Source of the DNA: Candidatus Blautia faecipullorum
GTDB lineage: Bacteria; Bacillota; Clostridia; Lachnospirales; Lachnospiraceae
Direction: 5' to 3'
NCBI GenBank assembly: GCA_019115125.1
Contig: DXEG01000037.1
Coordinates: 62,001 to 126,000, forward strand
Length of the DNA stretch: 64,000 nucleotides
Numbering within the stretch: position 1 is the first letter of the stretch; every line of letters starts with the position of its first letter. Shown here one piece after another: positions 7,768-16,809 of this stretch. The notes beneath the pieces were generated by a model. It was given only the letters and a program-made list of their open reading frames with translations. It had not been told where the DNA came from and did not search any database. Made by a program: the position numbers and the translations under genes.

Positions 7768-8363
7768 TGGAATATTACAGTACCCACATTAATAAACTGA
7801 TCGAGCAGCTTTCCCATCTGCCCGGGATCGGGGCCAAATCCGCCCAGCGGCTGGCCTTTCATATCATGAACATGCCTAAGGATCAGGTGGAGCAGCTCAC
7901 CTCCTCGATCACGGGAGCGAGGGAGAAGGTCCGTTACTGTAAAAATTGTTTTACCCTTACAGACCAGGAGCTGTGTCCGATCTGCAGCAATCCTCACAGA
8001 GACGCCGGGGTCATCATGGTAGTGGAAAATACCAGGGATCTGGCGGCCTATGAGAAAACCGGGAAGTATGAAGGCGTTTATCATGTGCTTCACGGTGCGA
8101 TCTCTCCTATGCTGGGGATCGGGCCGGACGATATCCGACTGAAGGAGCTGATGCAGCGCCTTCAGCAGGACGTAAAGGAAGTGATCATCGCTACCAATTC
8201 CAGTCTTGAGGGGGAAACCACCGCAATGTACATCAGTAAGCTGATCAAGCCTACCGGGATCAAGGTTACCCGGATCGCAAGCGGCGTTCCGGTGGGAGGC
8301 GACCTGGAATATATCGACGAGGTGACGCTTCTGAGAGCCCTTGAGGGCCGGACCGAGCTGTAG
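7767..8363 (+). CDS. recR: Recombination mediator protein RecR
   Basis: 198 aa, the usual length. Works with RecO/RecF in loading RecA at gaps. The helix-hairpin-helix segment ([19 protein letters not shown]), the four-Cys zinc finger ([16 protein letters not shown]) and the Toprim domain ([10 protein letters not shown] ... [15 protein letters not shown]) are all present in order. The start overlaps the YbaB stop (TGATG). Confidence 0.97.
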   Translation: MEYYSTHINKLIEQLSHLPGIGAKSAQRLAFHIMNMPKDQVEQLTSSITGAREKVRYCKNCFTLTDQELCPICSNPHRDAGVIMVVENTRDLAAYEKTGKYEGVYHVLHGAISPMLGIGPDDIRLKELMQRLQQDVKEVIIATNSSLEGETTAMYISKLIKPTGIKVTRIASGVPVGGDLEYIDEVTLLRALEGRTEL

Positions 8364-8390
8364 GCTCATGCTGTTTAAGGGGGAAGCCGG

Positions 8391-9485
8391 ATGTCAAAAA
8401 AGAAAGTGACCTCCTCTCAGGTGGCGGAAAAAGCGGGAGTATCCCAGGCTACGGTATCTATGATCCTGAACCGCAGGAATAATGTGTCGTTTTCGGCGGA
8501 AACTGTGGAAAAGGTAGAGTGCGCGGCCAGAGAGCTGGGCTATGAGCTGCCGAAAAGGAGAAAGCAAAAAGAAAACAGAAAAGAAAAGCTGATCGTGGTG
8601 TTTTGTCCCACGCTGACCAGCCCCTACTATGTGCTTCTGCTCCAGGGGATCGAGGCGGTAGCCAATGAAAAAGGGTACGGGGTGTTTATCTGCAATACCC
8701 AGAGAGACGCCGGACTGGAGGAAAAGTATCTGAGAATGATACGGAATATCCGGCCCCAGGGAATTATCTACACCTGCAATCCCCACCCGGATTTTCAGAA
8801 GAAGGTGGAGGAGACAGCCAGGGAAATTCCTCTGGTGATCATCAGCAATAAAGAAAAAACAACTACCGTGGACGCCATTAATCAGGACAATACCATGGTG
8901 GGCCGCCTGATGGCCAGGCATCTTCTTGATCTGGGACACAGGGACGTGGCCTTTATCACGCCGCCTCTGACAAGAAGACAGTGGCAGCGATCCAGAAGGA
9001 TCGACGGATTTGTAAAAGAATTTGAGAGAGACGGACTGGAGGGGCATGTACTGATCAAAGCGGCCGACGAGTCTATAGACCGCCGTATCCCCCGGATGGA
9101 CTCCGAGTATTCCATGGGCTACCAGCTTACTATGGAGCTTCTGAAAGAGGGACGCCGTTTCACGGCCATCGCGGGCCAGAACGACATGATGGCCTTCGGC
9201 GCCATCGACGCCCTGGAAAAATCCAAGATCCGTGTGCCCAGGGATGTGTCTGTGATCGGATGCGATAATATTTTTTATTCCGGCATCAGGAGGCTTTCCC
9301 TGACCACTATCGACCATTTCGTAGCGCTGAAGGGAAGGGACGCCTGCGACATCATCATCCGCAAGATCGACATGAACGATCAGTTTTATACGGGCCCCCA
9401 GCCCACCAGCCTGTACAATATCGAGTATACCCCCAAGCTGATCGCGAGAAAAACCACGGCCTACGCTAAAATCGGGAAAAAATAG
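8391..9485 (+). CDS. LacI family transcriptional regulator
   Basis: 364 aa. The N-terminal LacI helix-turn-helix reads VTSSQVAEKAGVSQATVSMILN (about residues 5-26), followed by a hinge and a periplasmic-binding-like effector domain (IVVFCPTLTSPYYVLLLQGIEA ... VIGCDNIFYSG ... LTTIDH). It lies 27 bp after recR, so it may be transcribed with it, and directly before the transaldolase/transketolase genes, which are the natural regulatory target. Repeated AAGTGCCG-type sequences around the tal promoter are candidate binding sites. The effector sugar is unknown. Confidence 0.9.
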   Translation: MSKKKVTSSQVAEKAGVSQATVSMILNRRNNVSFSAETVEKVECAARELGYELPKRRKQKENRKEKLIVVFCPTLTSPYYVLLLQGIEAVANEKGYGVFICNTQRDAGLEEKYLRMIRNIRPQGIIYTCNPHPDFQKKVEETAREIPLVIISNKEKTTTVDAINQDNTMVGRLMARHLLDLGHRDVAFITPPLTRRQWQRSRRIDGFVKEFERDGLEGHVLIKAADESIDRRIPRMDSEYSMGYQLTMELLKEGRRFTAIAGQNDMMAFGAIDALEKSKIRVPRDVSVIGCDNIFYSGIRRLSLTTIDHFVALKGRDACDIIIRKIDMNDQFYTGPQPTSLYNIEYTPKLIARKTTAYAKIGKK

Positions 9486-9617
9486 GCGGCCCGGAAAATG
9501 GAAAAACAACTGTATATCACCATAAATCTGCCCTTTGATAAACTGCGAAAAAATAAAAATAAATATAATAGAAAAAATTATTAATAATAAAAATGAAAAG
9601 TGCCGGAAGATACGGGC

Positions 9618-9650
9618 AAAAAATCAAAGCTTTCATTACTTGATTTTTTT
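9618..9650 (+). terminator. Terminator after the LacI gene
   Basis: AAAAAATCAA (9618-9627) and TTGATTTTTT (9640-9649) form a 10-bp stem with a 12-base loop, ending in T. Confidence 0.7.
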
Positions 9651-9672
9651 GAAAGCCCTGGAATACCGCACT

Positions 9673-9705
9673 TTTTATTTATAAAATACATTTTTATAAA
9701 TAAAA
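9673..9705. repeat. Perfect 14-bp A+T inverted repeat upstream of tal
   Basis: TTTTATTTATAAAA (9673-9686) and TTTTATAAATAAAA (9692-9705) with a 5-base loop. They are flanked by CCGCA (9666-9670) and TGCGG (9723-9727), so a larger cruciform is possible. The surrounding gap 9486-9802 has no gene. Confidence 0.6.
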
Positions 9706-9730
9706 TTTTTATTAATAAAAAATGCGGCAC

Positions 9731-9758
9731 TTGACCTGGAAAAACTTTTTGCTATAAT
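9731..9758 (+). promoter_or_regulatory. Promoter of the tal-transketolase operon
   Basis: TTGACC (9731-9736) and TATAAT (9753-9758), spacer 16 bp. The -35 box abuts CGGCACTT (9725-9732), the inverse of AAGTGCCG at 9598-9605. Confidence 0.75.
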
Positions 9759-9802
9759 AAAACTATCAAGTAAATCAGCAAAAACTTCAGGAGGGAATTA
9801 CA

Positions 9803-10456
9803 ATGAAATTTTTTATCGACACAGCGAATGTAGAAGACATCCGTAAAGCAAACGACATGGGAATCATCTGCGGCGTAACCACCAATCCGTCTCTGATCGC
9901 GAAAGAGAGAAGAGATTTCAACAAGGTGATCGCGGAGATCGCTTCTATCGTTGACGGCCCCATCAGCGGCGAGGTAAAAGCGACCACAACAGACGCCGAG
10001 GGAATGATCGCGGAAGGACGCGAGATCGCGAAGATCCATCCGAACATGGTTGTTAAGATCCCCATGACAGGCGAAGGCTTAAAGGCCGTTAAGGTTCTCA
10101 CAAAAGAAGGAATCAAAACAAACGTAACTCTTGTATTTACCGCCAACCAGGCGCTTCTGGCCGCAAGAGCAGGCGCTACCTATGTATCTCCTTTCCTGGG
10201 AAGACTGGACGATATTTCCACAGACGGACTTCCGCTGATCCGTCAGATCGCTGATATGTTCGCTGTAGCAGGAATTGAGACAGAGATCATCGCCGCAAGC
10301 GTTCGTCATCCTGTACATGTAACAGAGTGCGCTCTGGCAGGAGCAGACATCGCGACTGTTCCTTACAAGGTTCTGGAGCAGATGCTGCATCATCCGCTGA
10401 CAGACGCGGGAATCGAAAAATTCCAGGCGGACTACAAAGCAGTATTCGGCGACTGA
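9803..10456 (+). CDS. tal: Transaldolase, TalC/FSA-like short form
   Basis: 217 aa, the length of the short transaldolase/fructose-6-phosphate aldolase family. The Schiff-base Lys is at residue 85 in [10 protein letters not shown]. The family splits into transaldolases and aldolases; the Glu in SGEVKATT and Phe in [18 protein letters not shown] match the transaldolase type of B. subtilis. It moves a dihydroxyacetone unit between sugar phosphates in the non-oxidative pentose phosphate pathway. It is followed by both halves of transketolase, giving the complete carbon-shuffling pair. Start ATG 9803 follows AGGAGG. Confidence 0.92.
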   Translation: MKFFIDTANVEDIRKANDMGIICGVTTNPSLIAKERRDFNKVIAEIASIVDGPISGEVKATTTDAEGMIAEGREIAKIHPNMVVKIPMTGEGLKAVKVLTKEGIKTNVTLVFTANQALLAARAGATYVSPFLGRLDDISTDGLPLIRQIADMFAVAGIETEIIAASVRHPVHVTECALAGADIATVPYKVLEQMLHHPLTDAGIEKFQADYKAVFGD

Positions 10457-10532
10457 TAATTAACAGTTCAGCCCGCGCCATTCGTAAAACTGAACTTCCT
10501 TGAATAACACAGCAGTGAGGAGAATAGTAACA

Positions 10533-11372
10533 ATGGAGAAATTAGAACTTCAGAAAATTGCCAACGAAGTCCGTAAGGACATCGTGACCGCAGTTCATGC
10601 CGCCAAGGCCGGACATCCCGGCGGATCCCTTTCAGCGGCAGATCTGTTTACATATTTGTATTTTCAGGAAATGAATATCGATCCCAAGGATCCGAAAAAA
10701 GCAGACCGCGACCGTTTCGTGCTTTCCAAAGGCCATACGGCTCCGGGCCTGTATTCCGTACTGGCTGAGAGAGGCTACTTCCCCAGGGAAGATCTGAAAA
10801 CTCTCCGTCATCTGGGATCTTATCTTCAGGGACACCCTGATATGAAGCACATTCCGGGCGTGGATATGTCCAGCGGCTCTCTTGGCCAGGGTATCTCCGC
10901 GGCGGTAGGAATGGCTCTTTCCGCAAAGCTCAGCAACGACTCCTACAGAGTATATACTCTTCTGGGCGACGGCGAGATCCAGGAAGGACAGGTATGGGAG
11001 GCCGCTATGTTTGCCGGCTTCCGCAAGCTTGACAACCTGGTTGTGATCGTGGACAACAACGGTCTGCAGATCGACGGAAAGGTTGACGAAGTATGCTCCC
11101 CCTATCCCATCGACAAGAAATTTGAGGCTTTCAATTTCCATGTGATCGATGTGGCAGACGGCAATGATATGGATCAGTTAAAGGCTGCCTTTGACGAGGC
11201 AAGGACAGTAAAAGGAATGCCTGTGGCTATCGTTATGAAGACGGTAAAGGGCAAGGGCGTTTCTTTTATGGAGAACCAGGCCGGATGGCATGGAAAAGCG
11301 CCTAACGACGAGCAGTACGCTCAGGCGATGGAAGATTTGGAGAAGGTAGGTGAAGCATTATGTCAGAAGTAA
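10533..11372 (+). CDS. Transketolase, N-terminal subunit
   Basis: 279 aa from ATG 10533, which follows GAGGAGA; an in-frame TTG at 10500 has no ribosome site. Contains the thiamine pyrophosphate-binding core (GDGEIQEGQVWEAA ... DNNGLQIDG) and the HxxxxGGSLSAAD region. In this organism transketolase is split into two proteins, as in many anaerobic Firmicutes and archaea. It overlaps the second subunit by 13 bp, which suggests coupled translation and a stable complex. Confidence 0.95.
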   Translation: MEKLELQKIANEVRKDIVTAVHAAKAGHPGGSLSAADLFTYLYFQEMNIDPKDPKKADRDRFVLSKGHTAPGLYSVLAERGYFPREDLKTLRHLGSYLQGHPDMKHIPGVDMSSGSLGQGISAAVGMALSAKLSNDSYRVYTLLGDGEIQEGQVWEAAMFAGFRKLDNLVVIVDNNGLQIDGKVDEVCSPYPIDKKFEAFNFHVIDVADGNDMDQLKAAFDEARTVKGMPVAIVMKTVKGKGVSFMENQAGWHGKAPNDEQYAQAMEDLEKVGEALCQK

Positions 11373-12298
11373 AGAAAATCGCTACAAGGGCCAGCTATGG
11401 AGCGGCTCTGGTAGAGCTTGGAAAAGAACATGAAGATCTCATCGTTCTGGATGCTGACCTTGCTGCAGCTACTCAGACCGGAATGTTCAAGAAGGAATTT
11501 CCGGAGCGCCATATCGACTGCGGTATCGCAGAGTGCAATATGGTAGGTATCGGCGCGGGTCTGGCATCAACAGGAAAGGTTCCTTTTGTCAGCACATTTG
11601 CTATGTTCGCGGCGGGACGCGCTTTTGAGCAGGTGCGCAACTCTGTATGCTACCCAAAACTCAATGTAAAGATCGGGGCTACCCACGGCGGAATTTCTGT
11701 AGGTGAGGACGGAGCTACCCATCAGTGCTGTGAGGATTTCGCGCTGATGAGAAGCGTTCCGGGTATGATCGTGGCTTCTCCTGCAGATGATATTGAAGCA
11801 AAAGCCATGGTAAAAGCGGCTTACGAGCATGTAGGACCTGTTTATATGCGTTTTGGACGTCTTGCGGTTCCGGTGATCAACGACAGACCGGATTATAAGT
11901 TTGAGCTTGGCAAGGGTATTGTCCTTCGAGAAGGCAAGGACCTTACGATTGTGGCAAACGGTCTCTGCGTTGCGGCTTCACTGGAAGCGGCGGAAAAGCT
12001 TGCGGCAGACGGAATCGAGGCAAAGGTGATCAACATTCATACGATCAAACCGCTGGATGAGGATCTGATCGTTGCTGCGGCAAAAGAAACCGGCAAGGTT
12101 GTGACTGTGGAAGAACATTCCATTATCGGCGGTCTTGGCGGAGCTGTATGCGAATGTCTCTCTGAGAAAGCGCCTGTACCTGTAAAACGTATCGGTATCA
12201 ATGATGTATTCGGGGAATCCGGCCCGGCGGCAGCTCTTCTTGAGAAGTACGGACTGGACGGACAGGGTATTTACAATCAGATCAAAGCTTTTGTATAA
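11360..12298 (+). CDS. Transketolase, C-terminal subunit
   Basis: 312 aa. Carries the pyrimidine-binding domain (LIVLDADLAAAT ... GIAECNMVGIGAGLA) and the transketolase C-terminal domain (VANGLCVAASLEAAEKL ... VEEHSIIGGLGGAV). The catalytic Glu that contacts the thiazolium ring is in GIAECNM. It forms the active enzyme with the preceding subunit, transferring two-carbon units. The last 17 bp overlap the end of the convergent yyaC gene, and no separate terminator is visible. Confidence 0.95.
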   Translation: MSEVKKIATRASYGAALVELGKEHEDLIVLDADLAAATQTGMFKKEFPERHIDCGIAECNMVGIGAGLASTGKVPFVSTFAMFAAGRAFEQVRNSVCYPKLNVKIGATHGGISVGEDGATHQCCEDFALMRSVPGMIVASPADDIEAKAMVKAAYEHVGPVYMRFGRLAVPVINDRPDYKFELGKGIVLREGKDLTIVANGLCVAASLEAAEKLAADGIEAKVINIHTIKPLDEDLIVAAAKETGKVVTVEEHSIIGGLGGAVCECLSEKAPVPVKRIGINDVFGESGPAAALLEKYGLDGQGIYNQIKAFV

Positions 12299-12848
12299 AA
12301 GTCTGAACAGGACAGGATGACGGAATGGCGTTCAGGATTCCCTGGGTGATCTTATCAGCCAGGAAGATGACGGTAGACAGACGGGTTGTCTGCAGCGTCA
12401 GATGTTCCAGTACGCCGGCAGTATTTACGATTCCTGTGATATGAATATCGCCGACAGGCGGCAGTTCTTTACGGACGGCGGCACCTGGGTAAAGCGCACC
12501 ATTTGCGATGGTCACATAACCCAGGTGCTTTTTTTGTCCAAGAGAGGCGTCTATGGCGATGACCAGAGCCTGCGGATGGTATTTTCGGATATCGGCGCAG
12601 GCTTTTTCCAGGTTCAGCGCGTGGATAGGGTCGGACAGGGTGCCGTAAACGGAGATTCCCTGCATGGCATGGCCCTTGAGCTGCTGGCCGATATAGGGGC
12701 CGAGACAGTCCCCGGTGGTTCTGTCTGTACCGATGCACAAAAATACGATCTCCCTCCATTTTCCGGGATGGTGAAGAATGCATTTTTTCAGGCGGTCTGA
12801 TATCTGGCGGGATGATCCCGTTTTTCTTGAATCAATATAAAAGGTCAT
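12282..12848 (-). CDS. yyaC: Spore protease-like protein YyaC
   Basis: 188 aa. Matches the DUF1256/YyaC sporulation family, which is related to the Gpr and hydrogenase-maturation protease fold. Diagnostic blocks are FLCIGTDRTTGDCLGP near residue 36, VYGTLSDPIHALNLE and VIAIDASLGQKKHLGYV. In B. subtilis the gene is expressed in the forespore; its exact target is not established. Presence supports a spore-forming host. GGGAGAGG precedes the ATG. It converges on the transketolase genes. Confidence 0.88.
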   Translation of the reverse strand: MTFYIDSRKTGSSRQISDRLKKCILHHPGKWREIVFLCIGTDRTTGDCLGPYIGQQLKGHAMQGISVYGTLSDPIHALNLEKACADIRKYHPQALVIAIDASLGQKKHLGYVTIANGALYPGAAVRKELPPVGDIHITGIVNTAGVLEHLTLQTTRLSTVIFLADKITQGILNAIPSSCPVQTFIQKL

Positions 12849-13012
12849 GATTTCCTCTCCCTGATCAGTATGTCCTGTTTCATTTTATCCTGATCATGGA
12901 CATATTATGCATGGTGCAAAATCTGTCGTCAAATTCTTGAGACGGGCTCTTACATTCCGCTAAAATCCGCGTCAGGGATGTGATATTCTGATACCCGAAG
13001 GGGTGATATCAT

Positions 13013-14524
13013 ATGATAGAGGTTGTATACAAGGATGAGAAGCAGGAGGCAAAAGGCAATGAAGGGATATTTTCCGTGCCGAAGAATATACGCCAGATAG
13101 GGATGATCGGTGAGGATTACCGGATCTATATGGAGGATTATGTGTACACCTTTCTGAGAAAAGCGGCGGGAGCGGAAAGAAACGATGAGGGGGAGAAAAA
13201 TTGTCTGGCGGTTCTCACAGGGGAGAGCAAATGGGCTTCAGGAGTGACCTATGTATTTATCAAGGGCGCCCTGACAGTGGAGAATACGGAGGTATCATCA
13301 GAGCATATCGGTTTTTCGGAGGAAGTATGGCAGAAGATCCAGGAGGATGCCGCCAAATATTTTGAGGGCCAGGAGATCACGGGATGGTTCTTTTCTCAGA
13401 GATCCATTCCTATGGAGGCTACCGAGCTGTTCCAGAAGATCCATCTCAGGTATTTCGGGGGAGGAGAAAAGGTACTGATGCTGATGGATCCGGCGGAGCG
13501 CGAGGAGGCCTTTTTCAGATATGAAAATAATTTTCTCGTGCGGCAGAGCGGATATTATCTATATTATGAAAAAAATCCTCAGATGCAGGCGTATATGCTG
13601 GAAAAGAACCCTGACTTTTCCAAAGAGGAGCATGAGGAGATTGAGGATGAGGCTGTAAAGGCCTTTCGGAAGATCATCAGAAAAAAGAAAAAAGAAGAAC
13701 CTGAAGAAGCAGAAGACAGAACTTCTGTTTTTTCCTATGCGGCAACCGCCTGCCTGGTGCTGGCCGTAGCGGCTGTGGGGATGCGGTTTTATCAGAATTA
13801 CAGGGGCGTGCAGGAAGTGAATTCAAAGACAGAAGCAGTTTCCGCTATGCTGGAAAATGATGGAGAACTGTCTCAGGCGGCGCAGAGCGCAGAAGATGAT
13901 CAGGAAGGGAAGGGGAATTCGGCAGAGACGGATACCGGAACAGAAAGAACTCAGCCGGAGATTTCAGCCAGCGCGGCTCAGGATGCCGACCGTGAGACAT
14001 CTGCCGGTGAAGAGAACGGAGAAAACAGCGGAACAGAGACTGAAAATACGGGGGAGGAGAGCGCCCGTCAGGCAGAACAGGCGTCGGAAAGCGGACAGAC
14101 GGCCGGGGACGCGGCGCAGACGGACCGAAACGGTATGGATACGGAAAACGATGAAAGAAACGCTGTCTCCGGAACAGAGGAATCTGGGGAAATGGTTTCT
14201 GAAACATCGGAAAATACAGCATTCTCCGGACAGGAGGAGCTGTCGGAGGAGGACGAGGCGATCTACAGACAGGAATCGGATATGCGGAAAGCAGAGCGGA
14301 GAGTCCAGGACGCAAAAAACAGTGATGATGGAGCTGAAGCGCCGGACGATACGGAGACAGCGGCAGAGGGAAGCCGCTCCTATGTGATCCGTCCGGGAGA
14401 TACTCTGTACCAGATCAGTATGGAGAAATACGGGACAATGGAAGAGGTGGCCGAGATATGCCGGCTGAATGGTATTTCGGCGGATGAGATCATTTATCCG
14501 GGACAAATAATTGTATTACCGTAA
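13013..14524 (+). CDS. Single-pass membrane protein with C-terminal LysM domain
   Basis: 503 aa. Three parts are visible. Residues 1-225 are a soluble domain of unknown family (VLTGESKWASGVTYVFIKGAL). One membrane helix lies at about 240-258 (AATACLVLAVAAVGMRFY). A long acidic, Ser/Glu/Thr/Gly-rich spacer follows (about 265-455), then a single LysM domain at about 458-503 (SYVIRPGDTLYQISMEKYG ... IIYPGQIIVLP). The N-terminus lacks a signal peptide, so the first domain is likely cytoplasmic and the LysM outside, bound to peptidoglycan. This would let the protein connect cell wall and cytoplasm. It is followed by two further envelope genes. Confidence 0.85.
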   Translation: MIEVVYKDEKQEAKGNEGIFSVPKNIRQIGMIGEDYRIYMEDYVYTFLRKAAGAERNDEGEKNCLAVLTGESKWASGVTYVFIKGALTVENTEVSSEHIGFSEEVWQKIQEDAAKYFEGQEITGWFFSQRSIPMEATELFQKIHLRYFGGGEKVLMLMDPAEREEAFFRYENNFLVRQSGYYLYYEKNPQMQAYMLEKNPDFSKEEHEEIEDEAVKAFRKIIRKKKKEEPEEAEDRTSVFSYAATACLVLAVAAVGMRFYQNYRGVQEVNSKTEAVSAMLENDGELSQAAQSAEDDQEGKGNSAETDTGTERTQPEISASAAQDADRETSAGEENGENSGTETENTGEESARQAEQASESGQTAGDAAQTDRNGMDTENDERNAVSGTEESGEMVSETSENTAFSGQEELSEEDEAIYRQESDMRKAERRVQDAKNSDDGAEAPDDTETAAEGSRSYVIRPGDTLYQISMEKYGTMEEVAEICRLNGISADEIIYPGQIIVLP

Positions 14525-14539
14525 AAAGTTTGATATAAT
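14511..14539 (+). promoter_or_regulatory. Promoter for the DUF5711-CvpA genes
   Basis: TTGTAT (14511-14516), 17-bp spacer, TATAAT (14534-14539). It begins inside the end of the LysM gene and would give a leader of about 140 nt. Confidence 0.6.
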
Positions 14540-14550
14540 GAAGCACAAAC

Positions 14551-14656
14551 AGCGGCGGAGGATACCAGACGAATGGAAGTTTTTTCCGCTGCCATGCAGG
14601 CATGGCGCGGTTTCAGACTTTTGCCCTGGTATCCTGTGATATAAAAGCTCTCCGCT
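14551..14656 (+). other. Nested inverted repeat in the leader of the DUF5711 gene
   Basis: Outer arms AGCGGCGGAG (14551-14560) and CTCTCCGCT (14648-14656), middle arms GGATACCAG (14560-14568) and CTGGTATCC (14626-14634), and an inner hairpin 14586-14610 (CCGC-GCCATG with CATGGC-GCGG). No T-run follows, so it is not a usual terminator. I do not recognise it as a known riboswitch. Confidence 0.45.
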
Positions 14657-14686
14657 TTGTACAGAATACATAAGGTAAGGTATATT

Positions 14687-15940
14687 ATGGCTAATATATT
14701 GAAAAAAATAAAGAAAAAAAGAAAAAAAAGGGAGCTTCAGGCCCGAAAAGAAAGCCAGGAGCATCTGCGGGCGGCAGGCAAAGCCGACGGGCAGGAGGAT
14801 TACCACAAAAAGCTTCAGAGACACAGACACGCGGCAATGCGCAGGACGCTGATCGCCATGGGCGCGGTGGCGGCGGCGGTTGCCCTGATTTTTGTTTATA
14901 TAGAAAAAAGGAGCTACCGGAATTACAGGATTTTGCAGACCAGCGAGCAGGAGGATGTTGTTTCCACCAATTACGAGGAGATGGACGGGGGGATTCTTCG
15001 GTACAGCCCGGACGGGGCTTCGCTTGTGAACGGCAATATGGAGGCTTCCTGGAGCGTCCTGTACGAAATGCAGAACCCGGAGGCGGATGTAAACGGAGAT
15101 AAGGCTGTAATTGCTGATATTGACGGAACAACACTTGAGATTTTCGACAGTGAAGGGGAAACAGGTTCGGTTACTACTTCTTATACCATAGTAAAGGCCA
15201 GAATATCCGAAAGCGGCCTTGTGGCGGCTATCCTTGACGGAGGGGATTCTGCCTGGATCAATTATTATGATTCAGACGGCACCCTGCTTGTGGAAAACCA
15301 GACTCATGTGGAGGATCCGGGGTACCCTATGGATGTGGCGCTTTCTGACAGCGGCAGCATTATGATGGTGACTTATCAGTTTGTGGACGGAAGCAATACC
15401 ACCAGCTATGTGGCTTTTTATAATTTTGGGGATGTTGGACAGAATGAGGACGACCGGATCGTGAGCGGCTATACTTATGAGGGAGTCGTGATTCCTCAGG
15501 TGGAGTATCTTGACGCCTCTCGCGCTGTCGCTCTGAGAGACGACGGATTTACCGTTTACGACGGGCAGCAGATACCCAAGGAGAGCGCTTCTGTGGAAGT
15601 GGAAGAGGAAATTGTCAGTACCTTTATCGGGGAAAACGCCATAGGCATGGTATTTAAAAATGAAGACGGGAACGAGGATGAAGCTTATACGATGAATGTG
15701 TATTCCGCAAGCGGCGGACTTCGTTTTTCAAAAAGCTTTAATATACCATATACGTCGATCAAGATAAGCGGAGACAGTATTCTTTTATATAATGATTCGC
15801 AGATCTGCGTATACAACAGCAGGGGCGTGCTGAAGTATAACGGTACAGTGGACGGCAGCATCAATGATTTTATTAAAACAGGCTGGAACCGGTATCTTCT
15901 TGTGATGGACAACGGCGTCAGTGTGATCAAATTCAGTTAA
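14687..15940 (+). CDS. DUF5711 family membrane-anchored protein
   Basis: 417 aa from ATG 14687; an in-frame ATG-like start 30 bp upstream is less likely. The N-terminus is very basic (KKIKKKRKKRELQARK), then one membrane helix at about residues 53-71 (TLIAMGAVAAAVALIFVYI). The outside part, about 340 residues, repeats short strands with Asp/Gly turns (DIDGTTLEIFDSEG, YYDSDGTLLVENQ, VYSASGGLRFSKS), the look of a beta-propeller. Family known to me from Lachnospiraceae without defined function. It is followed 10 bp later by CvpA, so the two are probably one operon. Confidence 0.8.
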   Translation: MANILKKIKKKRKKRELQARKESQEHLRAAGKADGQEDYHKKLQRHRHAAMRRTLIAMGAVAAAVALIFVYIEKRSYRNYRILQTSEQEDVVSTNYEEMDGGILRYSPDGASLVNGNMEASWSVLYEMQNPEADVNGDKAVIADIDGTTLEIFDSEGETGSVTTSYTIVKARISESGLVAAILDGGDSAWINYYDSDGTLLVENQTHVEDPGYPMDVALSDSGSIMMVTYQFVDGSNTTSYVAFYNFGDVGQNEDDRIVSGYTYEGVVIPQVEYLDASRAVALRDDGFTVYDGQQIPKESASVEVEEEIVSTFIGENAIGMVFKNEDGNEDEAYTMNVYSASGGLRFSKSFNIPYTSIKISGDSILLYNDSQICVYNSRGVLKYNGTVDGSINDFIKTGWNRYLLVMDNGVSVIKFS

Positions 15941-15950
15941 GAGGTGAGCT

Positions 15951-16667
15951 ATGACATTAACCTGGCTGGGAGCGGTCGTCATTGGAATATTGCTGCTGAC
16001 CGGATACAGAGGATACAAAAGAGGATTTATCAGAGAAGTAGTATCGTTTTTCTTTGTGTTTCTGGCCATTGCGGCAGCGTGGGCGATCAATCCATATGTA
16101 AATCAGTTTTTTATGGAGAGCACTCCTGTATATGAAAAAATACAGGAAAGCTGCGAGGAATTTGTATCCTCTCAGACTGCCGGTTCCCGGGAGGGAGAAG
16201 GGTCCGGGGAAGAGGAGCAGAAGAATATCATCGACAGTCTGGAGCTTCCGGAACTTCTGCAGCAGGCGTTAAACGCCAACAATACGGACGACGTATATCA
16301 ATATCTCGCGGTGGATTCGTTTGGAAGCTATATTTCGGGCTATCTCGCCCGGACGATCGTAAACGGGCTGTCGTTTCTGGTGTCATATTTTATGGCGTCT
16401 ATTATAATCAGGATAGGGATGTTTGTTTTAGACCTGATCGCGGGACTGCCCCTGATCAAAAGCGCCAATAAGCTTACGGGGGCTCTTGTGGGAGTGGTGA
16501 AGGGGATTCTGTTTGTCTGGCTTGCGTTTCTTGTCCTCACTGTTCTGTGCAGCACAGGCGTTGGAAAGACCGGACTGGATCTTATAGAGAAAGACGCGTT
16601 TCTCAGCGTGCTCTACGAATATGATATTTTTGTAAATGTGTTTATGAGTATTTTTTATGGGGGATGA
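15951..16667 (+). CDS. CvpA family membrane protein
   Basis: 238 aa. Four hydrophobic segments: about residues 3-20, 28-50, 134-157 and 172-198, with a GYxxGxxR motif after the first (GYRGYKRGFIRE) that marks the CvpA family. Between helices two and three is an acidic soluble loop. CvpA proteins are linked to colicin V production in E. coli and to envelope homeostasis elsewhere; the molecular role is unsettled. GAGGTGAG precedes the ATG. A terminator follows at 16717. Confidence 0.85.
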   Translation: MTLTWLGAVVIGILLLTGYRGYKRGFIREVVSFFFVFLAIAAAWAINPYVNQFFMESTPVYEKIQESCEEFVSSQTAGSREGEGSGEEEQKNIIDSLELPELLQQALNANNTDDVYQYLAVDSFGSYISGYLARTIVNGLSFLVSYFMASIIIRIGMFVLDLIAGLPLIKSANKLTGALVGVVKGILFVWLAFLVLTVLCSTGVGKTGLDLIEKDAFLSVLYEYDIFVNVFMSIFYGG

Positions 16668-16716
16668 GTTTAGCTGATCGAGTACGCTGCTATAAAGAAG
16701 ACATTTACAGCAAGCA

Positions 16717-16746
16717 GAGGGGCATGTTTCATGCCTCTCATTTTTG
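16717..16746 (+). terminator. Terminator after cvpA-family gene
   Basis: GAGGGGCATG (16717-16726) and CATGCCTCTC (16730-16739) with a 3-base loop, followed by ATTTTTG. Confidence 0.85.
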
Positions 16747-16809
16747 TGGATAAAAAGATGGCAATATGGTAAAATCAGGGTATCGAAATAAAACAGAGAG
16801 GTGTACGCA

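Noticed and set aside
8394..9509. 371-codon minus-strand frame opposite the LacI gene
   Set aside because: Mirror of a clear LacI-family protein; Cys/His/Ser-rich composition typical of a shadow frame.
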